Source: Bacillota bacterium (GTDB lineage: Bacteria; Bacillota_I; Bacilli_A; RF39; UBA660). Taken from it: a stretch of 64,000 nt of DNA. The stretch lies in NCBI GenBank assembly GCA_015059245.1, contig SVAU01000002.1:113747-177746 (forward strand). Direction: 5' to 3'. Below the pieces are notes generated by a model. That model searched no databases. It was not told where the DNA came from and was given only the letters and a program-made list of their open reading frames with translations. The position numbers and the translations under genes were made by a program. How positions within the stretch are numbered: position 1 is the first letter of the stretch; every line of letters begins with the position of its first letter. Shown here one piece after another: positions 25,872 to 34,814 of the stretch.

Positions 25872-27356
25872 ATGCGCGAATTTACTGAACAAGAATTAGT
25901 AAGAAGAGAAAAATGTGCGAAATTAAGAGAATTAGGATTGGATCCTTTTGGACATAAATTCGAAAGATCTGCAACTGCAATGGAGATCAAAGATAAATAT
26001 AAAGACATTGATCATGAAGCGTTCGAAAATATGGATGATGAAGCTACTGTTGCTGGAAGAATTATGTTTATAAGAAAGATGGGTAAGGCATCATTCTTTA
26101 CAATAAAAGATAAAACAGGTCCTATTCAAGTTTACATATCTATAAATGATATTGGCGAAGAAGCATATACATTATTTAAAAGTGCTGACATCGGAGATAT
26201 AGTTGGTGTTAGAGGTAAAATAATGAAAACTAAAACAGGTGAAGTAACAATAAAATGTCTAGAATATACTCACTTGGTTAAAGCATTGAAACCATTACCT
26301 GAAAAGTTCCATGGATTAACCGATATTGAGGAAAGATATAGAAGACGTTATGTTGATTTAATAATGAATGATGAGTCTAAGAGAGTTGCTTTCTTAAGAC
26401 CTAAGATTATTAGATGTATTCAAAATTATATGGATGGTCAAGGATTTACTGAAGTAGAAACTCCAATATTAACTACATTGTTAACAGGAGCATCTGCTAG
26501 ACCATTTGTTACTCATCACAATACACAAGATTTAGATATGTATTTAAGAATTGCTTTAGAATTACCATTAAAGAGACTATTAGTTGGTGGTATGGAAGCT
26601 GTTTATGAAATTGGTAGAGTATTTAGAAATGAAGGTATGGATCCAAAACATAATCCTGAATTTACACTAATGGAAGCTTATTTAGCATTTAGTGATTTAG
26701 AAGGAATGATGGATTTAACTGAAAATATGTTTACTACAATAGCTAAAGATGTTATGGGTAAAATGACATTTAACTTTGGTGGACATGAAATTAATTTAGA
26801 AGGTCCATGGAGAAGAGTTAGTATGACAGATGCTATTAAAGAACAAACTGGTATAGATTTCAAAGCTGAAATGTCAGTTGAAGAAGCTTTAAAATTAGCA
26901 GAAGAACATCATATTGAAGTACAAGAACATGAAAAATCAGTGGGACATATTATTAATTTATTCTTCGAAAAATATGTAGAAGAAACATTAATTCAACCTA
27001 CATTCTTATATGGACATCCAATTGAAATTTCTCCATTAACTAAGAAGAATCCAGAAGATGGAAGATTCGTTGATAGATTTGAATTATTTATTGCTGGTAA
27101 AGAATTTGCTAATGCATATACAGAATTAAATGATCCAGATGATCAATTAGAAAGATTTGAAGCACAATTAGCTGAAAAAGACTTAGGTAATGATGAAGCT
27201 AATGATATAGATATGGATTTCATTGAAGCATTAGAATATGGTATGCCACCTGCTGGTGGAATTGGATATGGAATAGATAGATTAATGATGTTATTCTTAG
27301 AACAAGAATCAATTAGAGATGTATTATTATTCCCTACAATGAAAGAAAGAAATTAA
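25872..27356 (+). CDS. lysS: lysyl-tRNA synthetase, class II
   Basis: 494 residues, ribosome site aaggagtgg. N-terminal OB anticodon-binding domain (VAGRIMFIRKMGKASFFTI), then the class II core: motif 1 region FTEVETPILT, motif 2 FRNEGMDPKHNPEFTLMEAY, motif 3 GGIGYGIDRLMMLF. Charges tRNA(Lys) in the cytosol. The 67-base upstream gap is too short for a T-box and shows none, only an AT-rich tract. Single gene with a strong terminator. Confidence 0.97.
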   Translation: MREFTEQELVRREKCAKLRELGLDPFGHKFERSATAMEIKDKYKDIDHEAFENMDDEATVAGRIMFIRKMGKASFFTIKDKTGPIQVYISINDIGEEAYTLFKSADIGDIVGVRGKIMKTKTGEVTIKCLEYTHLVKALKPLPEKFHGLTDIEERYRRRYVDLIMNDESKRVAFLRPKIIRCIQNYMDGQGFTEVETPILTTLLTGASARPFVTHHNTQDLDMYLRIALELPLKRLLVGGMEAVYEIGRVFRNEGMDPKHNPEFTLMEAYLAFSDLEGMMDLTENMFTTIAKDVMGKMTFNFGGHEINLEGPWRRVSMTDAIKEQTGIDFKAEMSVEEALKLAEEHHIEVQEHEKSVGHIINLFFEKYVEETLIQPTFLYGHPIEISPLTKKNPEDGRFVDRFELFIAGKEFANAYTELNDPDDQLERFEAQLAEKDLGNDEANDIDMDFIEALEYGMPPAGGIGYGIDRLMMLFLEQESIRDVLLFPTMKERN

Positions 27357-27365
27357 TTGTTAATA

Positions 27366-27397
27366 AAAACTAATTATTTTGAATAATTAGTTTTTTT
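27366..27397 (+). terminator. terminator of lysS
   Basis: aaaactaattatt / aataattagtttt, 13-base arms, loop ttg, T-run; TGATATAAT (core 27404-27409) follows. Confidence 0.9.
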
Positions 27398-27430
27398 ATG
27401 TGATATAATTTAAATAGGTTGGTGAAGTTT

Positions 27431-28267
27431 ATGAAATTTGTTGAAAAGAAATGTCCTAATTGTGGGGCTGGGTTAAAATTTGATGATGGTGCTACTAGTG
27501 TAGTATGTGAATATTGTAATCAAACTTTTTATATTCAAAGAGATGAAAAAAAATATGCTAGAGTAGATTCAGAACATTTAGCAGATGCTTATAGATTTGT
27601 AGATGAAGTTGGTAAACCAATTGCTGAAGCTATTTTTAGAACACATAAAGTAATGGCTATAGTTCCTATTATTGTATTTTTAATTGCTGCTGTTGGTATT
27701 GGTATATCTATTTTTAGTTTTTCTAAAGAAATGGAAAAACCTAGTATTATTGAGGAACATGAAAATAGTTGGGAAGAGAAAATTGAACAACAATATCAAG
27801 AAACTAGAAAGAAAATGGTTACTAAGTTATCTCAAATAGATCAAACATCATTAGAAACATTCTATGATAATGCTGTATTAGAATTAGATAATTATGATGG
27901 AAATAATAGTAAATATAAAATTTCATCTGATTGGAAAGCTTATGGAGCATATTTATTAGTAGGTAAGGAATCTAATAGTAACTATTTATATGTAGTTTGT
28001 AAGCATACATATAAACATAGAAAGAATGGTAAAGAAATTACTCTATATGGTGCAGTTAAGTTTGATTCATTAAAACTAACTGATGCTGGTATAGTTAATA
28101 ACGACTTCAATGGATGGACAGAAGCTCCTAGTGTTGACTTAGATGGCGATAAATTTGAATGGGCTTATGGCTATGATAGCGAAGCAAAATTATATAACTC
28201 TTTAATAAGAGGACAATCTGGAACTTATACAATTGAAGCTACAGAAGGAATATATGTAGAAAGCTAA
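27431..28267 (+). CDS. zinc-ribbon membrane protein
   Basis: 278 residues from ATG 27431 behind ggttggtgaa. N-terminal zinc ribbon CPNCGAGLKFDDG...CEYCNQTF (residues about 8-33), a helical stretch, one membrane helix (about 75-97, VPIIVFLIAAVGIGISIF), then a basic/acidic coiled region and an outside domain of about 150 residues (KISSDWKAYGAYLLVG, YVVCKHTYKHRKNGKE). Same overall plan as the pair at 6055-7474 but not closely similar outside the ribbon. Function unknown. Confidence 0.7.
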   Translation: MKFVEKKCPNCGAGLKFDDGATSVVCEYCNQTFYIQRDEKKYARVDSEHLADAYRFVDEVGKPIAEAIFRTHKVMAIVPIIVFLIAAVGIGISIFSFSKEMEKPSIIEEHENSWEEKIEQQYQETRKKMVTKLSQIDQTSLETFYDNAVLELDNYDGNNSKYKISSDWKAYGAYLLVGKESNSNYLYVVCKHTYKHRKNGKEITLYGAVKFDSLKLTDAGIVNNDFNGWTEAPSVDLDGDKFEWAYGYDSEAKLYNSLIRGQSGTYTIEATEGIYVES

Positions 28268-28288
28268 TTTAATAATTAGCTTTTTTTG
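28260..28288 (+). terminator. terminator
   Basis: aaagctaatt / aattagcttt around TAAT, T7. Confidence 0.88.
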
Positions 28289-28305
28289 TGAAGAAAATTT
28301 CACTA

Positions 28306-28319
28306 AATTCCTAGGAATT
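28306..28319 (+). promoter_or_regulatory. 14-base perfect palindrome, candidate operator
   Basis: AATTCCTAGGAATT at 28306-28319. It occupies the -35 position of the transporter promoter, whose extended -10 TGTTATAAT has its core at 28336-28341. A dimeric repressor site is the natural reading; no cognate regulator is evident nearby. Confidence 0.45.
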
Positions 28320-28361
28320 CGCTTGTTTCCTGTGTTATAATAGGCATTAGGAGGTTAGAGT

Positions 28362-29792
28362 ATGATGAAAAGAAAAGATAAGAAGAATAATAATTTGAAA
28401 ATGTTGTTTATAATTTTCTTAGTTTATGCAGTAGTGTCTTGGTTTTTTGTAGCTTCTAATTATCAATCTAGTCAATTGGTTGAAATTGGATGGTATAGAG
28501 TTGGACTTTATGATTTAATTGCAGTTATATTTTCTAGTTTTACATATAAACTTACGGATGTAATATATATATTGTTCGTTGGTGGTATGTATGGGTTATT
28601 AACTCAGGCAGAAAGTTATAAGAGAATTGTAAAGAAAGTTTCAAATATTGTTAGAGAACATGGAGAGATAGCGTTTTTATTAATTACATTTGTAGTTGGT
28701 TTATATACTGCTATATCTTCTAATATAATTACACTGTTTATTTTTGTTCCATTTATAATGACTGTATTCTTAAAAGGTGGATATGACAAACTTACTGCTG
28801 TTGCAGCTAGTTTCGGAGGATTATTCCTTGGGTATATTGGTCAAATAACAGGAACATATGGAAATGATTATTTATATGAATACTTAAATATAACTGCTAG
28901 TTCTGATGTTATTACTAAGTTAATTTTATTTGTAATTGCATATGCATTATTTAATGTATTTAGTATTATTCATTTAAAAAATAATAGAAATGATGAAGAT
29001 GAAGAAACTGATCTTTATGTAGTAGAAGAACCAAAGAAGATTGTTAAGAAAAGTGAACAAATAATGACATGGCCTACTATAGTAATGTTAGTTATATTAT
29101 TAGTTATTGCTGTGATAGGATATATTCCATGGGTAGATGCTTTAGGTATAACATTCTTTGATAAATTACACGCTGCTTTAATGAATTTCTCTGTATTTGG
29201 GGTAAATATTGTTCAAACAATAATTGGTATTACAATTACTGCTATTGGTAAATGGAATGATTTTTTACCTTTAATATTTGTAGCATGTATAGCGTTATTA
29301 GTTGTTATTATAACTAATAGAATATCATTTAAAGTTGTTTGTAGTAGTTTTGGTGAAGGAGTTAAGAAAATGCTTAAAGTAGCTGTAATGTACTCTTTAG
29401 CGTTTACTTTATTCTATTTAATGTATGCTTATTCATGGCCTACTGCAGTTGTTGATTTATTCATTAGAACAGATTCATATAACTTATTATTTATATTATT
29501 TGGGTTTATTGCTGCAATATTAGCAACAGCATTTTGTGCTGATCCAGTGTATTCTGCTTATTATTTTGGTACATATTTAGCAGCAATATTCACTGTTAAT
29601 CTAGGTATTACAGCTATATTGTGGCGTTTAGGTTCTAGTATGGCGTTATTAATTGCTCCAACAAGTTTCTTATTATTAGCTGCACTAGCTTATGCTGATA
29701 TTCCTTATAAACAATGGATGAAATATATTTGGAAGTTTGCCTTAACGTTCAGTATAGCAAGTATAATAGTACTATCGATAGTTATTATGTAA
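28362..29792 (+). CDS. ion-transporter superfamily membrane protein (YfcC/DcuC-like)
   Basis: 476 residues, ribosome site aggagg. About eleven to twelve hydrophobic helices in two halves with a central charged loop (about 205-235, NNRNDEDEETD). VIYILFVGGMYGLLTQAESYKRI resembles the first re-entrant region of the YfcC/DcuC and arsenite/anion (IT) superfamily, and SYNLLFILFGFIAAILATAFC a second-half equivalent. Substrate not predictable: C4-dicarboxylate, amino acid or sodium-coupled anion are all possible. Single-gene unit with a possible operator upstream. Confidence 0.65.
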   Translation: MMKRKDKKNNNLKMLFIIFLVYAVVSWFFVASNYQSSQLVEIGWYRVGLYDLIAVIFSSFTYKLTDVIYILFVGGMYGLLTQAESYKRIVKKVSNIVREHGEIAFLLITFVVGLYTAISSNIITLFIFVPFIMTVFLKGGYDKLTAVAASFGGLFLGYIGQITGTYGNDYLYEYLNITASSDVITKLILFVIAYALFNVFSIIHLKNNRNDEDEETDLYVVEEPKKIVKKSEQIMTWPTIVMLVILLVIAVIGYIPWVDALGITFFDKLHAALMNFSVFGVNIVQTIIGITITAIGKWNDFLPLIFVACIALLVVIITNRISFKVVCSSFGEGVKKMLKVAVMYSLAFTLFYLMYAYSWPTAVVDLFIRTDSYNLLFILFGFIAAILATAFCADPVYSAYYFGTYLAAIFTVNLGITAILWRLGSSMALLIAPTSFLLLAALAYADIPYKQWMKYIWKFALTFSIASIIVLSIVIM

Positions 29793-29817
29793 AAAAGAAG
29801 TTTATACTTCTTTTTTT
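29791..29817 (+). terminator. terminator
   Basis: aaaagaagt / acttctttt around TTAT, T7. Confidence 0.88.
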
Positions 29818-29851
29818 ATTGTTACTGAATATACTTAAATAGGTGAAATAA

Positions 29852-30199
29852 ATGGAAGAACTATTTGAATTAGCAGAAAAAGAAATGAAGATGTTAAAAC
29901 ATCCTTATGTTGGTACAGAACATTTCATGTTGGCTTATTTAAAGAAGTATGGAAATAAATATATAGATTATGATACATATAAAAATTATGTTATTAATAT
30001 AATAGGTATGTCATATAAAGAAAGTGAATATGTGTTATATACTCCTATTTTAAGAAATATAAAAAATACATGTGATAATGAGATAGAAGCTATGATAAAG
30101 ATATTAACTGAAGATGATAGTATTGCTTATAATATACTTTTATCTAGTGGTTGTAATATAGAATCAATATACTTAAATATTATTAATACTAATTATTAG
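29852..30199 (+). CDS. stand-alone Clp N-terminal domain protein
   Basis: 115 residues, ribosome site aggtga. The sequence reads as one Clp N (Clp R) repeat pair: AEKEMKMLKHPYVGTEHFMLAYLK and, at the end, IAYNILLSSGCNIESIY, the two pseudo-repeats seen at the start of ClpC/ClpB. There is no AAA+ ATPase after it: the gene stops and a terminator follows. Lone Clp N proteins may act as adaptors or decoys for ClpC substrates or McsB-type partners (inference). Confidence 0.75.
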   Translation: MEELFELAEKEMKMLKHPYVGTEHFMLAYLKKYGNKYIDYDTYKNYVINIIGMSYKESEYVLYTPILRNIKNTCDNEIEAMIKILTEDDSIAYNILLSSGCNIESIYLNIINTNY

Positions 30200-30209
30200 T
30201 ATTTTTTTA
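30185..30209 (+). terminator. terminator
   Basis: aatacta / tagtatt around ATTAT, T7; the TAG stop lies within the right arm. Confidence 0.78.
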
Positions 30210-30221
30210 TTTTATTATTTG

Positions 30222-30230
30222 TGATATGAT
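30222..30230 (+). promoter_or_regulatory. extended -10 promoter of cysS
   Basis: TG-A-TATGAT, core 30225-30230; start near 30238 and a 30-base leader without a T-box. Confidence 0.6.
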
Positions 30231-30268
30231 AGGGACAACTTAGATATTAATTGGAGGGAGAATGTTTT

Positions 30269-31579
30269 ATGAAGATATTTAATACTTTAAGTGGAAAAAC
30301 AGAAGAATTTAACACAATGAAAGACGGAGTAATAAATATGTATGTTTGTGGACCAACAGTATATAGTTATGCTCATGTTGGTAATATGTGTCCAGTTATT
30401 ATCTTTGATATGGTTTATAGATATTTTAAATATCGTGGTTATGATGTTAAGTATGCTAGTAACTTTACTGATGTAGATGATAAGATCATTAAAGCTGCTA
30501 AAGAAGCTGGTGTTACTGAAAAAGAGTTAACTGAGAAGTATATCAAGATATATTTGGATGACGTTAAAGCTCTTAACTGTTTAGATATTGACTATAGACC
30601 AAAGGTTACTGAAACAATGGATGAGATAATTGATTATATTCAATTACTTATGGATAAAGGTTATGCATATCAAAATGGTGATGATGTATACTTTAGAGTT
30701 GGTAAAGTAGAAGACTATGGTAAATTAAGTAAGCAAATAGTAGAAGAACTAAATGCTGGTAATAGAATTGAAGTAGATGAAAATAAGGAAAATCCTTATG
30801 ATTTCGTTTTATGGAAGAAGACTAAAGAAGGTATTACTTGGGATTCACCTTGGGGTGCAGGTAGACCTGGATGGCACACAGAATGTGTTGTTATGATTAA
30901 TAAATTATTTGGAGATAAAATAGATATTCATGGTGGTGGAGTTGATTTAAAATTCCCACATCATGAAAATGAAATGGCTCAAAGTGAAGCAGCTTGTGGT
31001 ACTAATTTAGCTAACTATTGGATGCATAATGGTCATGTAATGGTTAATGGTGTTAAGATGAGTAAGAGTTTAGGTAACTTCTATACTGCTCATGATTTAT
31101 TAGAGAAGTATCCTGCTAATGTAATTAGATTAAGTATATTAAAGACTAATTATAAGATGCCTTTTGACTTTACTGATGCATTATTTAAAGAATGTGGAAC
31201 AATTAATGATAAAGTTTATAATGCTTTAAAACAAGCTAATTTAGAGGTTCAATTAAAGAATCTTGAAGTAGGTAAAGTTAAACAAGATGAAAAGATTAAT
31301 GAAATTATGGATGATGACTTTAATACAGCAAACTTAGTAACTTATTTATTAGATTTAATAAAAGAATTAAATACTAAGTTAAGAGCTAAAGAAGATTTTA
31401 CTGATATATATGATAAAGTAATGTTAGCCAACTATATATTGGGTTTAGAATATGAATTTGTTACTTTAAGTGATGAAGATAAAGAAATCTATAATAAATG
31501 GTTAGAGTATAGAAATAACAAAGACTTTGAAAATGCAGATAAGATGAGAGCTGAATTAGTAGATAGAAAGATTATCTAG
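30269..31579 (+). CDS. cysS: cysteinyl-tRNA synthetase
   Basis: 436 residues from ATG 30269; an earlier TTG overlaps the ribosome site ggaggga. Class Ia core: YVCGPTVYSYAHVGNM (the HIGH equivalent and first zinc Cys), zinc ligands in GWHTECVVM and FPHHENEMAQSEA, and KMSKS. Charges tRNA(Cys). Slightly shorter than the 465 residues typical of Bacillus, with a short C-terminal anticodon domain. In Bacillus subtilis cysS is followed by mrnC; here mrnC lies 29 kb away, so that synteny is broken. The next gene starts 8 bases downstream. Confidence 0.96.
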   Translation: MKIFNTLSGKTEEFNTMKDGVINMYVCGPTVYSYAHVGNMCPVIIFDMVYRYFKYRGYDVKYASNFTDVDDKIIKAAKEAGVTEKELTEKYIKIYLDDVKALNCLDIDYRPKVTETMDEIIDYIQLLMDKGYAYQNGDDVYFRVGKVEDYGKLSKQIVEELNAGNRIEVDENKENPYDFVLWKKTKEGITWDSPWGAGRPGWHTECVVMINKLFGDKIDIHGGGVDLKFPHHENEMAQSEAACGTNLANYWMHNGHVMVNGVKMSKSLGNFYTAHDLLEKYPANVIRLSILKTNYKMPFDFTDALFKECGTINDKVYNALKQANLEVQLKNLEVGKVKQDEKINEIMDDDFNTANLVTYLLDLIKELNTKLRAKEDFTDIYDKVMLANYILGLEYEFVTLSDEDKEIYNKWLEYRNNKDFENADKMRAELVDRKII

Positions 31580-31587
31580 GTGATAAT

Positions 31588-32259
31588 ATGGATATAGCTA
31601 TTATATTTTTATGTATATTATTAATTCCTTGTATATTATTTACTATTATTAATACTGTGTATAACAAGTATAAAGATGTAGATAATAAGAAGAAATTAAG
31701 TGGTTTTGAAGTAGCTAGAGAAATACTTGATAGTCATGGTCTAGATAAAATATATATAGTTGAAGTTAAATCTAATTTAAGTGATCATTATGATTCTGAT
31801 CATAAAGTTCTTAGATTATCTAGTGATGTTTTTCATGGGGAGTCTTTAACTGCTGCAGCAGTAGCTGCTAGAGTAGCTAATTATGCAGTACAAGATAAAG
31901 AAGGCTATACTCTTATGAAGTTTAGATCTTTCTTAAATAAAATAATTACATTTGTTAATTATGCTGCTTATATATTATTTATAGTAGGTTTAGCATTACA
32001 AGATGTTTCTATTTTAGAAATGACTAATTATTTTATATTAATAGTATTAGCATTTCATTTAGTTACATTACCAGTAGAATTTGATGTATGTAAAAGAGCT
32101 AAGAAAGATTTAGATAAGAACGATATCTTAACTAAGAAAGAAATGGAAGAAGTAGATAATGTATTTAAGGTTTCTCCTTATACATTTATAATGTCTATGA
32201 TTACTTGTGTTTCTACATTAGTTAGTGAATTTATGTATAACATACAAAGAAGAGGTTAA
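31588..32259 (+). CDS. YugP-like membrane protein lacking the HExxH protease motif
   Basis: 223 residues, starting 8 bases after cysS. Clear YugP (neutral zinc metallopeptidase) relatedness: SGFEVAREILDSHGL, LSDHYDSDHKVLRLSSDVFHG and LPVEFDVCKRAK. Where YugP has the zinc site HEVGHAIQ, this protein has RVANYAVQ: both His and the catalytic Glu are lost, while the downstream Glu of PVEF is kept. N-terminal membrane helix (3-25) and two to three more helices after residue 120. Thus probably a pseudoprotease. An intact paralog would be expected elsewhere in the genome. Confidence 0.78.
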   Translation: MDIAIIFLCILLIPCILFTIINTVYNKYKDVDNKKKLSGFEVAREILDSHGLDKIYIVEVKSNLSDHYDSDHKVLRLSSDVFHGESLTAAAVAARVANYAVQDKEGYTLMKFRSFLNKIITFVNYAAYILFIVGLALQDVSILEMTNYFILIVLAFHLVTLPVEFDVCKRAKKDLDKNDILTKKEMEEVDNVFKVSPYTFIMSMITCVSTLVSEFMYNIQRRG

Positions 32260-32277
32260 TAAATCTCTTCTTTTTTT
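32246..32277 (+). terminator. terminator of the cysS unit
   Basis: aaagaagaggtt / aatctcttcttt, 12-base arms with T8. Confidence 0.85.
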
Positions 32278-32284
32278 TGAATTA

Positions 32285-32293
32285 TGATATAAT
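32285..32293 (+). promoter_or_regulatory. extended -10 promoter
   Basis: TG-A-TATAAT, core 32288-32293, 24 bases before ATG 32317. Confidence 0.65.
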
Positions 32294-32316
32294 TATTTTA
32301 GAATAGAGGGATGTAT

Positions 32317-33276
32317 ATGCAACCTATAAATAAACAACCTATGGAAACACCAGAGAATAATTTTTATGGTGTAAATGTAAATAATAAACAAGCCGTAGAA
32401 GAAGAATTTGAAAGATTAAGAAAAAGACATAAAACAGTTACTGTTATAGTTATTATATCTTTATTAGTATTAGGTTTCTTTATCTATGATTATATTAGAG
32501 TTACTGAATTAGGTGGTAAACCAATATTTGTTATAGAAGAAAAAGTTGAAGAAGGTACTAAATTCAAAGGATTAGGTTATGAAGTTTTATACTGTAATAA
32601 TGGAGAAAGATATGTAGGTCCAATGGTATATAAGAAATGTACTGATCAAGGAACTACTACTATAGATAATTTTGTCTATAAGAGATTTGTTGATTATGCT
32701 GTTGAAACTAAGATGTTAGATAAGAATAACTTAGATACTTTAGAATTTAATTTAGTTGAATATGATGGTGTTAATGAAGAAGAGGGTGGAGACTATCATA
32801 TTAATTTAAAATATACTTGTAAGAATAATAGTAAATGTTTAAAACTAGTTAAGGAATATGATAATCAAGATAATATTAATTTATATTTAAGATTAAATAA
32901 GTTTAATGAAGTTTATGAAATAGCTTATTTTAAGGATAGTGGTAAATACTATGATAGTTTAGTAGAGTTATATACTGCTAATTTAAAAGCTTATTTAATT
33001 GAAAATAATAAATTAGATGAAGCTAATTTAAGAAGTTTTCAACTTGATTTAGAAGATAATCATGGTATGTATAAATTTAGAAATAATACATATAGTGATT
33101 CTTACTTAGTAAAGATAAGATATATGTGTGTTGATAATGGTAATACATGTGTTCATCCTTTAGATGATAATGATATGGAAGGTGACTTTACTAATTTAAT
33201 GTTCTATGGATCTATGTTTGTAGATAGTGAAGGTAAAGTATTGTTATTTGGACCTAAAGAGTATTTTGATTTATAA
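32317..33276 (+). CDS. single-pass membrane protein of unknown function
   Basis: 319 residues from ATG 32317, 6 bases after agaggg; ATG 32311 abuts the ribosome site. Cytoplasmic head of about 42 residues, one membrane helix (about 43-65, VTVIVIISLLVLGFFIYDYI), then a 250-residue outside domain with two related halves: EYDGVNEEEGGDYHINLKYTC and the later DLEDNHGMYKF, with YMCVDNGNTC. Six Cys are spread over the outside part. Reminiscent of other Cys-bearing surface proteins in this window. Family not recognised. Confidence 0.65.
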   Translation: MQPINKQPMETPENNFYGVNVNNKQAVEEEFERLRKRHKTVTVIVIISLLVLGFFIYDYIRVTELGGKPIFVIEEKVEEGTKFKGLGYEVLYCNNGERYVGPMVYKKCTDQGTTTIDNFVYKRFVDYAVETKMLDKNNLDTLEFNLVEYDGVNEEEGGDYHINLKYTCKNNSKCLKLVKEYDNQDNINLYLRLNKFNEVYEIAYFKDSGKYYDSLVELYTANLKAYLIENNKLDEANLRSFQLDLEDNHGMYKFRNNTYSDSYLVKIRYMCVDNGNTCVHPLDDNDMEGDFTNLMFYGSMFVDSEGKVLLFGPKEYFDL

Positions 33277-33297
33277 AAGACCTTATGGTCTTTTTTT
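33275..33297 (+). terminator. terminator
   Basis: aaaagacc / ggtctttt around TTAT, T7. Confidence 0.88.
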
Positions 33298-33332
33298 ATT
33301 ATCTTTGTTATGATTATAATGGAGTGATACTT

Positions 33333-33923
33333 ATGGATATAGAAAGATTAGTAGAAGTAATTAATAATGGTAATATAGCAGTAGTACCTACTGATACTGT
33401 ATATGGTATTATAGGAGATGCTACTAATATAGATGTTATTCATAAAGTATATGAAGTTAAGAAGAGAGATTATTCTAAACCATTAATTCTTATGGTATCT
33501 AGTATAGATATGTTGGAGAAGTATGTATTAGAAGTTAATGATATAGAAAAGAAATTAATTGATAGATATTGGCCAGGTAAGTTGACTATTCTTTTTAAGA
33601 AAAATAATAATATAGATGATTTGATTACTTGTGGTAGTAATTTAGTAGGTATTAGATATCCAGATAATAAAGAGCTTAATGAATTAATGAATAAACTCAA
33701 TAAACCGTTGATATCTACTAGTTGTAATATATCTAGTAAAGAAGTTATAACTAGTATAGATATGTTAGAAGAAGATATAAGTAAACATGTATCATATGTA
33801 TATGATGGTGGGATATTAAGTGATACTTCTTCTACTATAGTAAGAGTAAATGATGGTAAAATAGAGATAATAAGAGATGGAGAGTTATCTTCATTAATAA
33901 GAGAAGAGTTTGAGGTGATTTAA
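33333..33923 (+). CDS. tsaC: L-threonylcarbamoyladenylate synthase (TsaC/YrdC, short form)
   Basis: 196 residues from ATG 33333 behind ggagtga. YrdC/Sua5 core: PTDTVYGIIGDA, VKKRDYSKPL (the K-R and S-K-P phosphate-binding residues), WPGKLTILF, IRYPDNKELNEL and STSCNISS. Makes threonylcarbamoyl-AMP from Thr, bicarbonate and ATP for the t6A37 modification of tRNA. It lacks the C-terminal Sua5 domain, so it is TsaC-type. The next gene follows with a one-base gap, in the same transcript. Confidence 0.92.
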   Translation: MDIERLVEVINNGNIAVVPTDTVYGIIGDATNIDVIHKVYEVKKRDYSKPLILMVSSIDMLEKYVLEVNDIEKKLIDRYWPGKLTILFKKNNNIDDLITCGSNLVGIRYPDNKELNELMNKLNKPLISTSCNISSKEVITSIDMLEEDISKHVSYVYDGGILSDTSSTIVRVNDGKIEIIRDGELSSLIREEFEVI

Positions 33924-33924
33924 G

Positions 33925-34791
33925 ATGAAATATATTATTTTGGGACATGAAAATCCTGATGTAGATAGTTTAGTAAGTGGTTATATACTTGAGAAGGTAA
34001 TGAAAAAAAGAGGCTATGATGTGTCTTTTTGTATATCAGATAAAGCTATAGCATCAGATAGTGAAAAAATATGTAATAAGTATAATTTGTATTTAGGTAA
34101 ATACTATGTAGATGAATTACCTAGTGATGCTAAATATATTTTAGTTGATCATAATGATAGAGATGTTCCTGGAGAAATAGTGGCAGTATTAGATCATCAT
34201 CCTACACCTAAAGATAAGAGCAGTATACCTTATTATCGTAATGAAAAAGTTAGTGCTACTGCTTGTCTAATAGCAAGAGACTGTGAAGAAGAATTAGATA
34301 AACATGATATAGAGTTAGCTGCTGTAGCAACATTTGTAGATACTGTATCATTTCATTCTAGTAAAACAGTAAGAGATGATATTAGTTGGGTTAATGAAAT
34401 GACTACTAAGTATGATTTGGATTATGATGAAATGTATAGAGATGGACTTTGTTTGACTGAATTAACTGATGTAGAAGAAATAGCATTTAATGGTCTTAAG
34501 AAGGCTCAATATGAAGATTTGAGTATACATTCGTCTTATGTACAAATTGTTGATTTAGAAAAGAATAAAGATATTATAGATGGTATTATAGAAAGACTTA
34601 GAACTTATAGAGAAGAAGAAAATATTGATTTATTTGTTTTTATAGTTTATGATATGACTAATTTTTATACTAAAGTATATAAAATTGGTGAAGAAATTGA
34701 ACTAGCTGAATATTTTCTATATGCGTCTAGGGGCAATACAATAATTCCAGATATACTTAAACAATATGGAAAAAAAGGGATGAAAAAATAA
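33925..34791 (+). CDS. DHH-family phosphatase, family II pyrophosphatase-like
   Basis: 288 residues, ribosome site gaggtgatt. Metal motifs of the DHH superfamily: GHENPDVDS, LVDHND and VLDHHP, then ATFVDTVSFHS. The C-terminal DHHA2 part ends with YASRGNTIIPDIL, where family II pyrophosphatases have SRKKQ; the second Lys/Lys of that substrate-binding motif is replaced. So phosphatase activity is likely, but pyrophosphate as substrate is uncertain. A longer relative with CBS domains lies at 49705-51327 and keeps SRKKQ. Confidence 0.82.
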   Translation: MKYIILGHENPDVDSLVSGYILEKVMKKRGYDVSFCISDKAIASDSEKICNKYNLYLGKYYVDELPSDAKYILVDHNDRDVPGEIVAVLDHHPTPKDKSSIPYYRNEKVSATACLIARDCEEELDKHDIELAAVATFVDTVSFHSSKTVRDDISWVNEMTTKYDLDYDEMYRDGLCLTELTDVEEIAFNGLKKAQYEDLSIHSSYVQIVDLEKNKDIIDGIIERLRTYREEENIDLFVFIVYDMTNFYTKVYKIGEEIELAEYFLYASRGNTIIPDILKQYGKKGMKK

Positions 34792-34814
34792 AAATGTAAT
34801 TAGGGGTGTTGGTT

